DNA of 64,000 nt from Actinopolymorpha rutila (GCF_013407855.1 NZ_JACBZH010000001.1:2480001-2544000); one strand, 5' to 3'; counted from the first letter of the stretch, positions 44,095-52,879 are shown. A program made the numbers and translations. The notes: generated by a model from the sequence alone, not told the origin.

Positions 44095-44628
44095 ATGTCC
44101 GTACGCCAGCCTGATCCGGGCGACGCCGGTGACCGCGGTGGCGACCGCGGTGGTGCTGGTGCCGGCGCCGGGCCGGACGTCCCGCGGCTGCCGCACACCT
44201 GGCGTTCCCAGCTGGGCCTGGTGGTCGCGGTGGCGATGGGGGTTCTGCTGGCCGCCGCGGCGGCGGGGCTGTGGATCGCGTTCCCGGCGGAGATCCGCGC
44301 GAAGTTCAACTGGCTGCAGACGCTGACCCTGCTGGCGTTCCTCGCCGTGCTGTTGTTCGGGCTGTACCGCCTCGCGCGGATGCGGCTGCGCGCGGACGAG
44401 TCCGGGCTGACCATCGTCAACCTCACCAGTACGCACACCCTGGAGTGGGCCCAGGTGGTGCGGGTCAACCTGCGCCGCGGCGACCCCTGGGTGCAGCTCG
44501 ACCTGGATGACGGGACCACCGTCTCGGTGATGGCCATCCAGTCCGCCGACGGCGACCGGGCGCGGTCGGCGGCCCGGGAGCTAGCCCGCCTGGTCGTCGC
44601 GCGCACCAGCACGAGCCGCGACGACTGA
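44095..44628 (+). CDS. PH-domain membrane protein downstream of hisG
   Basis: A 177-residue protein with a Gly/Ala-rich start, two membrane helices (about residues 45-66 and 75-95) and a C-terminal bacterial PH-like domain (RADESGLTIVNLTSTHTLEWAQVVRVNLRRG). This arrangement is common after hisG in actinobacteria; the role is unknown. GTG 44074, overlapping the hisG stop, is an alternative start adding seven residues. Probably in the his operon by position. Confidence 0.82.
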   Translation: MSVRQPDPGDAGDRGGDRGGAGAGAGPDVPRLPHTWRSQLGLVVAVAMGVLLAAAAAGLWIAFPAEIRAKFNWLQTLTLLAFLAVLLFGLYRLARMRLRADESGLTIVNLTSTHTLEWAQVVRVNLRRGDPWVQLDLDDGTTVSVMAIQSADGDRARSAARELARLVVARTSTSRDD

Positions 44629-44868
44629 ACCTCCGGAGCGCTCTCCCGAACTCCTCCCGTTCAACCGTGTCCGGAGCGTGACCGTCGGGCCGGTGGCTCC
44701 GGGCCGAGCGGCGTCGTTCTTCACCGCGGGTGTGCGATGGGCTCGTGCCCGCTCGCCGTGGTCCACCGCCGCTACCGGACAGGCGCGATCGAAGTCGGTG
44801 TGGGATCCCAGCTTGCGTTCGAACACGCGTTCGATACCCTGGGGATACTGGGTATGGGAGGGCAGCTG

Positions 44869-45021
44869 GTGAGCGAACGATTCGAGGTACGAGAAACCGA
44901 GTACGGCTACGGTATCTGGGACGCGAAGGCGGGCGACTGGTGGATTCGGCGGCTGGACATGACCCAGCGTGACGCCGAGCAGATCGTCGCCGAGCTTCGG
45001 CGCGGTGAGGCAGAGCTTTAA
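44869..45021 (+). CDS. Small hypothetical protein, 50 residues
   Basis: A short acidic protein with an aromatic middle (ETEYGYGIWDAKAGDWWIRRL) and a helical end (QRDAEQIVAELRRGEAEL). GTG 44869 has GGGAGG about 7-8 bases upstream; ATG 44854 is possible. I do not recognise a family. The 240-bp gap before it holds a direct repeat GCGTTCGA (12 bp apart, about 44816-44834) and GATAC boxes, which look like its promoter region. Confidence 0.6.
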   Translation: MSERFEVRETEYGYGIWDAKAGDWWIRRLDMTQRDAEQIVAELRRGEAEL

Positions 45022-45084
45022 GGGCACTGACGGTATCGACGGCGCTGACGGCACTGACCGGTGCCCACGGGTGGAGGTGCGGGC

Positions 45085-46563
45085 GTGACGCGGGTGGCGG
45101 CTGGAACGCTTCCCGCGCCGCCCGCATCGTCGCGTCCGGCGCCGGCGACGGTGTTCGCGGTGGCCGTGGTGCCCGCCCTCGGCGCGCTGGTGCTGTACCT
45201 CTTCCGGATCGGCACCCCGGCGCTGTGGCTGGACGAGGCCGCCACCGCCGGTGAGTCCGGCCGATCGCTGTCCGGGCTGCTCAGGTTCCTCGCCGAGCGC
45301 GACGCCGGGCTGGGTGCCTACTACCTGTTCATGCACGGCTGGACGTGGTTCGGCGACGGCGAGGCCTGGCTGCGGCTCCCGTCGGTGGTGGCGATGGCGG
45401 CGGCGGTCGGGCTGCTGGCCGACCTCGGCCGGCGGTGGTGGGGGAGCGGCGCCGGGATCGCCGCGGGCCTGCTGCTCGCGGTCTCGCCGATGGCGTCGCG
45501 GTACGCCCAGGAGGCGCGGCCCTACGCGTTCGCCGTCCTGGCCGCGGCGGCCGCGGCGTGGTGTCTGTGGCGGGCCGCCGAGTCCGGCTCGCGAATCGGG
45601 GTGCGGTCGGAGCGGCGTTGGTGGATCGGGTACGCCATCGCGGTCGCCGCGCTCGGGGTCGTGCACGTGGTCGCGCTGGCGGTGCTCACCGCACACCCGT
45701 TGCTGCTGCGAGCCGCCTCCGGCCGATCCGGCCGATCCGGCCGATCACCGTGGCGGGCGTACTTCCTCGCCACCGGCGCCGGACTGGTGCTGCCAGCTCT
45801 GGTCGCGCTCGCGGCGTTCGGTCAGCGGGCGACGGTCTCCTGGATCCCGCCCACCAGCTGGTCCGCCCTCCTCGACGGCTTCGTCGCGCCGGCCGGGAGC
45901 GGTGCGTACCTCCTGCTGCTCGGCGCACTCGCGGTGGCCGGTGTGCTGAGGGCGGTACGCGGCACGCCGCGCGCCGACCGCGGCCGGCTCCTCGCCGCAT
46001 CGGCGTGCTGGCTGGTTGTCCCGCCGCTGGCGCTGGCCGTGCTCGGCCTGCTCACGCCGGTTTTCCTGCCGCGCTACCTGCTGGGGTGCGCGCCGGCCCT
46101 GGCGCTGCTGGCCTCGTCCGCGTTCGCCGCCCCGGACGGTTCGCGGCCGGCGAGTCCGCCGGCAAGGAACGCGACGGCCGTGACGGTCGCGGGAGTCGCT
46201 GTGGCCGCCGCCCTCGCCGCCGCGGTCGCGTGGCCCTCGCTCGCGCAGGTACGCGGCGTCACCGGCCACGGGCCCGACATCCGGTCCGCGGCTGGAGTGG
46301 TCGCGGCCGGCTGCCGCCCGGGTGACGGGGTGCAGCGCACGGTCTCCACCGTGCAGACGCTGCCGTACTACCTGCGGCACGCCCGGTGCGTCCCGCGCTG
46401 GCTGGACGGCCGGCTGCCCGACGACGTACGCCGGGTGTGGGTGGTGCAGCCGGACTGGCAGCACGGTGACTCGTCAGGCGTGACCGGCCTGCGCCACCTG
46501 CGGACCGTGGACGTACCCGGCCTGCGCGTCAGCCTGTGGAGCCGGACCAGGCCCGCGGGCTGA
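45085..46563 (+). CDS. Polytopic GT-C-like membrane glycosyltransferase
   Basis: An integral membrane protein of 492 residues with about ten helices and a soluble C-terminal end. Early on it has LWLDEAATAGES, the Asp-Glu pair in the first outside loop typical of GT-C enzymes that use lipid-linked sugars, and SPMASRYAQEARPYAF with the conserved QEARPY box. The last 100 residues (CRPGDGVQRTVSTVQTLPYYL) are probably extracytoplasmic. GTG 45085 has GGAGG eight bases upstream; GTG 45061 would add eight residues. Donor and acceptor are unknown. Confidence 0.8.
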   Translation: MTRVAAGTLPAPPASSRPAPATVFAVAVVPALGALVLYLFRIGTPALWLDEAATAGESGRSLSGLLRFLAERDAGLGAYYLFMHGWTWFGDGEAWLRLPSVVAMAAAVGLLADLGRRWWGSGAGIAAGLLLAVSPMASRYAQEARPYAFAVLAAAAAAWCLWRAAESGSRIGVRSERRWWIGYAIAVAALGVVHVVALAVLTAHPLLLRAASGRSGRSGRSPWRAYFLATGAGLVLPALVALAAFGQRATVSWIPPTSWSALLDGFVAPAGSGAYLLLLGALAVAGVLRAVRGTPRADRGRLLAASACWLVVPPLALAVLGLLTPVFLPRYLLGCAPALALLASSAFAAPDGSRPASPPARNATAVTVAGVAVAAALAAAVAWPSLAQVRGVTGHGPDIRSAAGVVAAGCRPGDGVQRTVSTVQTLPYYLRHARCVPRWLDGRLPDDVRRVWVVQPDWQHGDSSGVTGLRHLRTVDVPGLRVSLWSRTRPAG

Positions 46564-46584
46564 CCTCCCGGGGTCCGTAGGAGG

Positions 46585-47448
46585 TCAGGACTCCGGGGCG
46601 TCCGGCAGGGTGAGGATCTGGGCACCCTGCTCGGTGACCAGCACGGTGTGCTCGAACTGCGCCGACCGCCGGTGGTCCTTGGTGACGACCGTCCACCCGT
46701 CGTCCCACATGTCCCACTCGTGCGTGCCGAGAGTGAGCATCGGCTCGATGGTGAAGGTCATCCCGGCCTCGATCACGGTGTCGAACCGCGGCTCGTCGTA
46801 GTGCGGGATGATCAGCCCGGAGTGGAACGCCGTGCCGATGCCGTGGCCGGTGAACTCCTCCACCACGCCGTAGCCGAACCGCCTGGCGTACGACGCGATC
46901 ACCCGGCCGATCACGTTGACCTGGCGACCGGGGCGAACCGCCTTGATGCCGCGCATCATCGACTCGTGGGTGCGCTCGACCAGCAACCGGCTGTCCTCGT
47001 CCACGTCACCGACCAGGAACGTCCCGTTGGTGTCTCCGTGCACGCCGTCGAGGAAGGCGGTGATGTCGACGTTGACAAGATCGCCGTCCTGCAGCGGACG
47101 GGAGTCCGGGATCCCGTGGCAGATGACCTCGTTGACCGAGGTGCACAGCGACTTCGGAAAACCGCGGTAACCGAGCGTGGAGGGGTAGGCGCCGGCCGCG
47201 CACAGGAACTCGTGCCCGATCTGGTCGAGTTCGTCGGTGGTGACGCCCGGCTTCGCGTGCCGGCCCACCTCCTGCAACGCCTGGGCGGCGAGCCGGCATG
47301 CGACCCGCATCCGGGCGACGGTGGCGGCGTCCTTGATCTCCGAGCCGGTGAACGGGCTCGGACCGCTCCGGTCGACGTATTCCGGGCGTTCGATGGTGCC
47401 GGGTACGGAACGTCGCGGTGAGATGGTGGCCGGTGCGAGATTGCCCAT
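46585..47448 (-). CDS. map: Type I methionine aminopeptidase
   Basis: Removes the starting methionine from new proteins. The 287 residues include an N-terminal extension of about 40 residues, as in mycobacterial MapB. Metal ligands are visible: Asp in [11 protein letters not shown] and GDTNGTF, His in [13 protein letters not shown], Glu in FTIEPML and Glu in FEHTVLV. It faces the small gene at 47528; a TAGACT box lies 9 nt before the ATG. Confidence 0.95.
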   Translation of the reverse strand: MGNLAPATISPRRSVPGTIERPEYVDRSGPSPFTGSEIKDAATVARMRVACRLAAQALQEVGRHAKPGVTTDELDQIGHEFLCAAGAYPSTLGYRGFPKSLCTSVNEVICHGIPDSRPLQDGDLVNVDITAFLDGVHGDTNGTFLVGDVDEDSRLLVERTHESMMRGIKAVRPGRQVNVIGRVIASYARRFGYGVVEEFTGHGIGTAFHSGLIIPHYDEPRFDTVIEAGMTFTIEPMLTLGTHEWDMWDDGWTVVTKDHRRSAQFEHTVLVTEQGAQILTLPDAPES

Positions 47449-47527
47449 GATTCCCGGAGTCTACGACGCCTCGGGGCACGCACCGTCAGGAGTTGCCGGG
47501 GCCGCCCGGCTGCGGAAAGCTCAGGTC

Positions 47528-47725
47528 ATGAGCACCGAGCAACCGGAATGGTTCTTCTGCCTGCGGCACCACACCGTCGAGCCCGAGGAGGGCTGCAAGG
47601 CCGCCGACCGGCTCGGCCCCTACTCCTCGCGGGCCGAGGCGGAGCGGGCGCTGGACAAGGTGGCCGAGCGCAACGAGACCTGGGACAACGACCCCAACTG
47701 GTCCGACGACGACGAGGACAAGTGA
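47528..47725 (+). CDS. Conserved small acidic actinobacterial protein
   Basis: A 65-residue protein, WFFCLRHHTVEPEEGC near the start, then RLGPYSSRAEAERALDKVAERN and an acidic end DDDEDK. Similar short proteins occur near map in other actinobacteria; the function is unknown. The CLRHH...GC residues could hold a metal. The ATG follows GGAAAG. Confidence 0.75.
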   Translation: MSTEQPEWFFCLRHHTVEPEEGCKAADRLGPYSSRAEAERALDKVAERNETWDNDPNWSDDDEDK

Positions 47726-47805
47726 CCGCCGCCGGACGCTGACTCCGCGCTGACCCTCGGCCGAGTCGGCGAAGGAGCCCGCACCCGCGCCGATGGGTGT
47801 GCCGA

Positions 47806-47845
47806 TGGGTGTGGTGGCGTGCCAGCAGTCACGCCTCCACACCCA
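47806..47845. terminator. 16-bp bidirectional stem-loop
   Basis: Arms TGGGTGTGGTGGCGTG and CACGCCTCCACACCCA, one mismatch, 8-nt loop, between the convergent small gene and the histone-like gene. The left arm follows a 13-bp direct repeat (GCCGATGGGTGTG). Confidence 0.65.
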
Positions 47846-47855
47846 GGCAGCGGAT

Positions 47856-48635
47856 TCAGCCTCGACGCGTTGAGCGGGGCGAACTCGTCGGCCGCACCAT
47901 CGGCATGGTGGTGTCGGTGTCGACGGGCATGTCGATGGGCATGGCAGTGTCCATCGATGCCGCCCGGGTGCGTCGGCGCGTCGCCATCTTCCGGGTCCCG
48001 GTGGTGGTCCGCCGGGCCGTGGTGCGCTTCGCGGTGGCCCGCTTGGCCGTGGTCCGCTTGGCGGCCGCCTTCTTCGCCGGCGCGCGCTTGGCGGTCGACT
48101 TCTTCGCGGGCGCCCGCTTCGCCGTCGACTTCTTCGCCGGTGCGCGCTTGGCAGCAGCCTTCTTCGTGGTGCGCTTGGCCGTGGCCTTCTTCGCGGTTGT
48201 CCGCTTGGCCGTGGCGCGCTTGGCGGTGGTCTTCTTCGCCGTCGTCTTGCGAGCCGTCGTCTTCTTGGCCGCGGTCTTGCGAGCCGTGGTCTTCTTCGCG
48301 GTCGTCCGCTTGGCCGTGGCGCGCTTGGCGGTGGTCTTCTTCGCCGTGGTCCGCTTCGCCGCGGTCCGCTTGGCCGGTGCGCGCTTCGCCGTCGTCCGCT
48401 TGGCGGTGGTGCGCTTGGCCGGAGACTTCCTGGCCGTGGTCTTGCGGGCCGCGGTGGTCCGCTTGGCTGTGGTCCGCTTCGCTGTCGTTCGCTTGACCGC
48501 CGGCGAGGTCGACTTCCCCGTGACCCGCTTGGTGACCTTGCGCGCGACCGTCGAGGCGGTCCGCTTGGCAGCCGTGGTCCGCTTCGCGATGGACCGGGCC
48601 GCGGTCTTTCCTGCTGATGTCGCTGTGGTGGGCAC
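47856..48635 (-). CDS. Histone H1-like, Lys/Arg/Thr/Ala-repeat DNA-binding protein
   Basis: A 259-residue, extremely basic protein made almost only of repeats like KRTTAK, KRAPAKK, KRATAKR (about residues 10-210). Such tails bind DNA without a fixed fold and are usually found as the C-terminus of HupB/HupS; here there is no HU domain at all. The end is different: Met/Asp/Thr/Pro-rich (MDTAMPIDMPVDTDTTMP) then basic again. The GTG has GGAGG seven bases upstream and a palindrome over the promoter. Probably nucleoid-associated, cytosolic. The repeated DNA makes length changes likely. Confidence 0.8.
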   Translation of the reverse strand: MPTTATSAGKTAARSIAKRTTAAKRTASTVARKVTKRVTGKSTSPAVKRTTAKRTTAKRTTAARKTTARKSPAKRTTAKRTTAKRAPAKRTAAKRTTAKKTTAKRATAKRTTAKKTTARKTAAKKTTARKTTAKKTTAKRATAKRTTAKKATAKRTTKKAAAKRAPAKKSTAKRAPAKKSTAKRAPAKKAAAKRTTAKRATAKRTTARRTTTGTRKMATRRRTRAASMDTAMPIDMPVDTDTTMPMVRPTSSPRSTRRG

Positions 48636-48660
48636 CGCACTGCCTCCCTCTGAGGGGACA

Positions 48661-48691
48661 TCCGGTATCTACCGGACCGTTGCTATGGCAA
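48661..48691 (-). promoter_or_regulatory. Promoter with overlapping palindrome for the histone-like gene
   Basis: On the minus strand TTGCCA (48691-48686), 16-bp spacer, GATACC (48669-48664). The -10 lies within TCCGGTATCTACCGGA (48661-48676), a 7+2+7 palindrome, so a repressor site is likely. The rest of the gap to 48912 has relatively AT-rich sequence but no gene. Confidence 0.5.
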
Positions 48692-48912
48692 GGACGTGAC
48701 CCCGCCATCTGGAGGGGATCTGCAACATTCGGCGGCTTCCCAAACCACGAAGGACACAGCAATTTCTCGACTACCGGTCCCGCACTCGTGCTTTCTTGAG
48801 GATTAACGAATTCTGCCCGACAAAGCTTTGCTGTATTTCTCGGCGCGCTCGGGATTCTCGTTCCTCGAACGCCGGTCATCGCATGGTGTGCCGACGTCTG
48901 GAGAAGGTGAAC

Positions 48913-49638
48913 TCAGGAACTCGGCCCGGAGATCAGGTCGAGAAGTCTGGCCAGGCGTGAGCGCATTCCCTTGCCGTCCGTACTACCCGCGCTCGCAGCC
49001 CGGGTTCCGCCCGCATCACGCGGGCCAGAGGCGGATTCGGCGGCCGCGATGCTGAGCAGATGCTGCGCACTGTCGAAGGAGACCGGTGAACCGGTCGGAG
49101 ATTTCCACGCCGATTCGGAATTGGCGGCACCGGTCGGATCGTCCGGAGGAAAGCCGAACGTCCCGTCGTCCACAGGTACTGTGTCGGTAATTGTCGAGTC
49201 CACGGAAAGGATTTCGTGGGCGAGACCCGCGAGTTCGGTCCGGCCGGTGTCGAGGGCGAAGATGGTCGCCCCCGCGCGGCGTACGTCATGGACGCGTTCG
49301 AGCAGGGACTCGGGTGCTGTCTCGGCGACCACGAGCAGGGACTCGCCACGACGGGCGGCGGCCAGTCGGTCCAGCCCGACCGACAGGTGCCGCGGCGCGT
49401 TCGGCGGAGGGTTCCAGCGCACCAGGGTGGGCGAGAGTTCGGGGAGTTCGGCGTATCTCGCCTCGTCGTCCAGGTGCGCGGTGAGGTGCCACGGCTCGGC
49501 GGCGGGCGGACCGACGAGAAGCAGGCCGCCGGGGCTCCTGGTCGACGTACGCAACGCGGCACCGAACGCCCGGGTGCGGTCCCACCATCGGGTGTCGGCA
49601 AGGAGGTCGCGGAGCACTCTCGCCTGCTGAAGGTCCAT
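48913..49638 (-). CDS. Conserved hypothetical actinobacterial protein
   Basis: A 241-residue soluble protein. Blocks such as GGLLLVGPPAAEPWHLTAHLDDEARY, TLVRWNPP and RRAGATIFALDTGRTELAGLAHEIL look conserved; the C-terminal 80 residues are Ser/Gly/Ala-rich. I know of no function. There are no membrane helices or catalytic motifs. ATG 49638 was chosen; GTG 49674 is possible. It is divergent from the F420-dependent dehydrogenase, with about 100 bp between. Confidence 0.7.
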   Translation of the reverse strand: MDLQQARVLRDLLADTRWWDRTRAFGAALRTSTRSPGGLLLVGPPAAEPWHLTAHLDDEARYAELPELSPTLVRWNPPPNAPRHLSVGLDRLAAARRGESLLVVAETAPESLLERVHDVRRAGATIFALDTGRTELAGLAHEILSVDSTITDTVPVDDGTFGFPPDDPTGAANSESAWKSPTGSPVSFDSAQHLLSIAAAESASGPRDAGGTRAASAGSTDGKGMRSRLARLLDLISGPSS

Positions 49639-49741
49639 TGGCTCTAGCGTGCCAGACTGGCGAAGGGGTATCACGCGGTCCGCGCACGCCGCGGCGACCG
49701 TGACCGCGGAAGACGACCGTGAACGGCGGAAGGGGAGCCCA

Positions 49742-50737
49742 GTGAAATACGGCTACAAGGCGTCGGCGGAGCAGTTCGGCACCCGTGAACTACTCGACTA
49801 CGCGCTGCTGGCCGAGCGACTCGGCCTGGACATCGTGGCGGTCTCCGACCACTTCCAGCCCTGGCGCCATCACGGAGGGCACGCACCGCTGGTGTTCAGC
49901 TGGCTCGGCGCCCTGGCCCAGGCCTCGGAGCGCATCACGATGGGGACCAGCGTGCTCACCCCGATCCTGCGTTACCACCCGTCCGTGGTCGCCCAGGGAT
50001 TCGGGACGATCGACCAGCTCGCGCCCGGCCGCGTCTTCCTCGGCGTGGGCACCGGCGAGGCGATGAACGAAGTACCCGCCACCGGCACGGCGTGGCCGGG
50101 CGGCAAGGAGCGGCGCGCCCGGCTGGCCGAGGCCGTGACGCTGATCCGGAAGCTGTGGACCGAGGACCGGGTGACGTTCGAGGGCGACTACTACCGGACC
50201 GACAAGGCGTCGGTGTACGAACGCCCCGACGTGCCGCTGCCCATCTACGTCGCCGCGGGCGGCCCGCTGGCCGGCAAGCTCGCCGGCCGCATCGGTGACG
50301 GCGTGATCGCCACCAGTGGCAAGCCGCCGGAGCTGTACGAGAACGTCCTCGGTCAGGTGGCCGAGTCGGCCAAGGCGGCCGGCCGCGACCCGGGCAAGTT
50401 CCCGCACCAGATCGAGATCAAGGTGTCGTACGACACCGACCTGCAGGCCGCGAAGGAAGCCTGCACCTGGTGGGCGGCGCTGGGGCTGAGCGCGGAGCAG
50501 AAGCAGGGCGTCGACGATCCGCTGGAGCTGGAACGCCTCGCCGACGAGGACCCGCTGATCGCGACGAAGCGGTTCATCGTCACCGACGATGCCGACGAGG
50601 TGGTCGAGCGGGTCGCGCCGTACGTCGACCTCGGCTTCAGCGAGCTCGTCTTCCACGGGCCCGGCAACGACCAGCGGCGGTTCCTCGAGCTGTTCACCCG
50701 GGACGTCCTGCCGAAGCTGCGGGATCGCTGGTCCTGA
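49742..50737 (+). CDS. fgd: F420-dependent glucose-6-phosphate dehydrogenase
   Basis: Oxidises glucose 6-phosphate and reduces coenzyme F420, supplying F420H2 to LLM-class and other F420 enzymes. The 331 residues match mycobacterial Fgd1 closely: GYKASAEQFGTREL, SDHFQPWRHHGGHAP (with the catalytic His), GTSVLTPILRYHP, FLGVGTGEAMNE, EIKVSYD and FHGPGNDQRRFLELF. The GTG has GGGGAG upstream. The LLM oxidoreductase at 2755-3687 is a possible user of the F420H2. Confidence 0.95.
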   Translation: MKYGYKASAEQFGTRELLDYALLAERLGLDIVAVSDHFQPWRHHGGHAPLVFSWLGALAQASERITMGTSVLTPILRYHPSVVAQGFGTIDQLAPGRVFLGVGTGEAMNEVPATGTAWPGGKERRARLAEAVTLIRKLWTEDRVTFEGDYYRTDKASVYERPDVPLPIYVAAGGPLAGKLAGRIGDGVIATSGKPPELYENVLGQVAESAKAAGRDPGKFPHQIEIKVSYDTDLQAAKEACTWWAALGLSAEQKQGVDDPLELERLADEDPLIATKRFIVTDDADEVVERVAPYVDLGFSELVFHGPGNDQRRFLELFTRDVLPKLRDRWS

Positions 50738-50791
50738 CCGCACATCCGCTCCCGGGAGTGACGCGCGGACCGCGCGGGACGGCTTGGGTAT

Positions 50792-50819
50792 GCGGGTCCG
50801 GGTACCCACCCGGACCCGC
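50792..50819 (+). terminator. 11-bp stem-loop after fgd
   Basis: Arms GCGGGTCCGGG and CCCGGACCCGC with loop TACCCA, 55 bp after the stop. Confidence 0.7.
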
Positions 50820-50902
50820 CGGGTCGTTTCGCCCGTCCCGTCCCGTCGCGCTCGTCCCGTCGCGTCCGCCGGACACGGTTCGGTCGTACAGGCTGATTCC
50901 GG

Positions 50903-50933
50903 TTGACCTTGACACGGTGACAACGTCTTCACT
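50903..50933 (+). promoter_or_regulatory. MerR-type promoter with 19-bp spacer and dyad
   Basis: TTGACC (50903-50908), a 19-bp spacer TTGACACGGTGACAACGTC, and TTCACT (50928-50933). The spacer holds the dyad TTGnCACnGTGnCAA (50909-50923). Long spacers with a central dyad are the hallmark of promoters twisted open by MerR proteins, and a MerR-family gene is the second gene of this operon. Confidence 0.65.
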
Positions 50934-50953
50934 GTGGCGGGGAGGTGGTCCCG

Positions 50954-51766
50954 ATGACCATGTCAGAACGTCGGCCGGGCCAGGAGCACGAACAGGGGCC
51001 GGGCCAGGAGCACGAACAGGGGCCGGGCCAGGAGCCGGAGCAGGGGCCGGGCCAGGAGCCGGAGCAGGGGCCGGGCCAGGAGCCGGAGCAGGGGCCGGGC
51101 CAGGAGCCGGAGCAGGAGACGTACGCGGCACGGGCCTTCCGGGCGCTGGAGGCCGCCGGCCCGTCGGCGCGGGTGCAGGCGGCGCTGGCGGTGGGCACGA
51201 ACCCGGAGCCGCGGTTCGTCGGCAGGCTGGTCGAGCGGTGCGCAGTCGAGCCCGAGTTCCACGTACGCGAGATGCTCACCTGGGCGCTCACCCGCCACTC
51301 GCCGTCGCTCACGGTGCCGAAGCTCGTCGGCGAACTCCGTTCGGAGCGGGCCCAGGCCCGAAGCCAGGCGTTGCACACGCTGTCCAAGATCGGGGACCGG
51401 CAGGCGTGGCCGGCGATCACCCGGGCGCTGCTGACCGACGCCGACGACGAGGTGGCGCGCGCCGCCTGGCGGGCTGCGGTCGTTCTCGTGCCCGAAGGTG
51501 AGGAACCCGCCCTGGCCGCGGTGCTGGCGACCCAGCTCGGCCGCGGAGACCGGGAGACGCGGTTGAGCCTCAGCCGGGCGTTGATCGCGCTCGGGGAGGG
51601 GACGATGCCGACCCTGCGGGCCGCGATGACGGACTCCGACCCCAGGGTGCGCCAGCACGCGATCGCCACGGAGCGGCTGTGGTGCGACCCGGATGCCGGA
51701 TTCGAGTTCGCGGTCGAGGAGGCTAAGCGGGTGGCGGTCCTGGGCACGACCAGCCAGGAGGGGTGA
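50954..51766 (+). CDS. HEAT-repeat protein with a Gly/Gln/Glu/Pro N-terminal repeat
   Basis: A 270-residue protein. The first 60 residues are six near-identical octads of the type PGQEPEQG, acidic and surely disordered. From about residue 65 on, alpha-helical HEAT repeats follow (ARVQAALAVG, HVREMLTWAL, ARSQALHTLSKIGD, VARAAWRAAV, RVRQHAIATERLW). HEAT proteins bind partners; no enzyme motif is seen. ATG 50954 sits eight bases after GGGAGG. The MerR-HEAT gene follows 12 bp later, so the two probably act together. Confidence 0.8.
   Translation: MTMSERRPGQEHEQGPGQEHEQGPGQEPEQGPGQEPEQGPGQEPEQGPGQEPEQETYAARAFRALEAAGPSARVQAALAVGTNPEPRFVGRLVERCAVEPEFHVREMLTWALTRHSPSLTVPKLVGELRSERAQARSQALHTLSKIGDRQAWPAITRALLTDADDEVARAAWRAAVVLVPEGEEPALAAVLATQLGRGDRETRLSLSRALIALGEGTMPTLRAAMTDSDPRVRQHAIATERLWCDPDAGFEFAVEEAKRVAVLGTTSQEG
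50975..51118 (+). repeat. 24-bp coding minisatellite, six copies
   Basis: Six in-frame 24-bp units. The first two carry CACGAA and the last four CCGGAG at the same place. Unit count could vary by slippage without a frameshift, changing the number of octads in the protein. Confidence 0.9.
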
Positions 51767-51778
51767 CGGCAGGGGAGA

Positions 51779-52804
51779 GTGACAGCGGTGCTGATCGGTG
51801 ACGTGGCTCGACGATCCGGGGTCAGCGCCCGCATGCTCCGGCACTACGAGTCGCTCGGTCTGGTGCGGCCGACCGGTCGTACGGAGGCCGGCTATCGCGA
51901 GTACTCCGGCGAGGACATCCAGCGCATTCTCCATGTCGAGATCCTGCGGTCGCTGGGGCTTTCGCTGCGCGAGGTCGGGCGGGCGCTGGACGATCCCGGC
52001 TTCAGGCCCGCCGGGCTGGTCGACGATCTCGTCCGCCGTACGCGGGAACGCATCGCCGCCGAGATGGAGCTCCTCACGCGACTGCGGCGGATCGGCGCCG
52101 CGGAACCCGCCGGCTGGGAGGACGTACTCCAGATCGTCGCGCTCCTGCAGGGGCTGGGATCCGACAGCGCCGGTAAGCGCCAGCGCGCGGCCCTGTCCTC
52201 GGCCGGGGAGGTTCCGGTGTCGGTGGAGGCTCTGGTCGAGGCGGCGCTCAACGAGCCGGACCCGAACGTCGCCGGCGCCCTTCGATGGGCGCTGGCGCGG
52301 TCGGGCGAGGGCGGGGGCGATCGCGCACTGGCGCTGCTGGCCGAGGGACTCGGCTCGCCGGCGGCCGAGGTACGAAAGCGGGCCGTCGAGGCCGTCGCCG
52401 AGCTTCCGAACGCCGAGGCGACCGCACTGCTGACGGACGCGCTCACGAACGCCGACCTCACGGTCCGCAGGAGCGCGGCCCTGGCGCTCGGGGCACGCGA
52501 AGTGGCCGATGCGGTTCCGACGCTCGTCGACATGATCGTCGAGGAGGCGAACGACGTCGACGCGGCCGACGCGCTGAGCACACTGGCGAGCGATCCGGCG
52601 CTGGCGGAGCGGATCGTCGCCAGACTGGTGGACAGCCTCGTCGGGGGTGGGGTCGATTCGCCGGCTCGTCAACGGCTGACGCAGGCGCTCGCGGATATCC
52701 CGGGAGACGCGGCGTCACGCGCCCTGGCGGAGCTGTCGTACGACGCGGACCGGGTCGTCGCGCTCACCGCGTCGTACATCCTCAGGCTGCGCGACGAACG
52801 GTGA
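51779..52804 (+). CDS. MerR-family regulator fused to HEAT repeats
   Basis: A 341-residue regulator. Residues 1-70 are the MerR winged helix (IGDVARRSGVSARMLRHYESLGLVRP and YREYSGEDIQRILHVEILRSLGLSLREV), then a coiled helix (about 85-105). Instead of a small effector domain, the rest (about 115-341) is HEAT-like helical repeats (PNVAGALRWALARSG, EVRKRAVEAVAELPN, TVRRSAALALGAREV). No metal-binding cysteines are present. GTG 51779 or 51788 may be the start; GGGGAG precedes both. It follows another HEAT protein in the same operon, and a MerR-type promoter controls both. Confidence 0.87.
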   Translation: MTAVLIGDVARRSGVSARMLRHYESLGLVRPTGRTEAGYREYSGEDIQRILHVEILRSLGLSLREVGRALDDPGFRPAGLVDDLVRRTRERIAAEMELLTRLRRIGAAEPAGWEDVLQIVALLQGLGSDSAGKRQRAALSSAGEVPVSVEALVEAALNEPDPNVAGALRWALARSGEGGGDRALALLAEGLGSPAAEVRKRAVEAVAELPNAEATALLTDALTNADLTVRRSAALALGAREVADAVPTLVDMIVEEANDVDAADALSTLASDPALAERIVARLVDSLVGGGVDSPARQRLTQALADIPGDAASRALAELSYDADRVVALTASYILRLRDER

Positions 52805-52879
52805 CGAGACCCTCGGGTCCCTCCGGCCCGAGCCTGATCGGCGGGCGGGCGGGCGGGCCGGGTCGAGCTGGGCTGGGGG

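Noticed and set aside
44813..44849. Strong promoter before the small gene at 44869
   Set aside because: TTGCGT with GATACC or GATACT boxes gives spacings of 14 or 25 bp, outside the normal range; no box pair was convincing.
47797..48699. Hydrophobic Val/Ala/Arg-rich frame of 300 codons on the plus strand
   Set aside because: It is the mirror of the Lys/Arg repeat gene on the minus strand, which has a good ribosome site and biased third positions.
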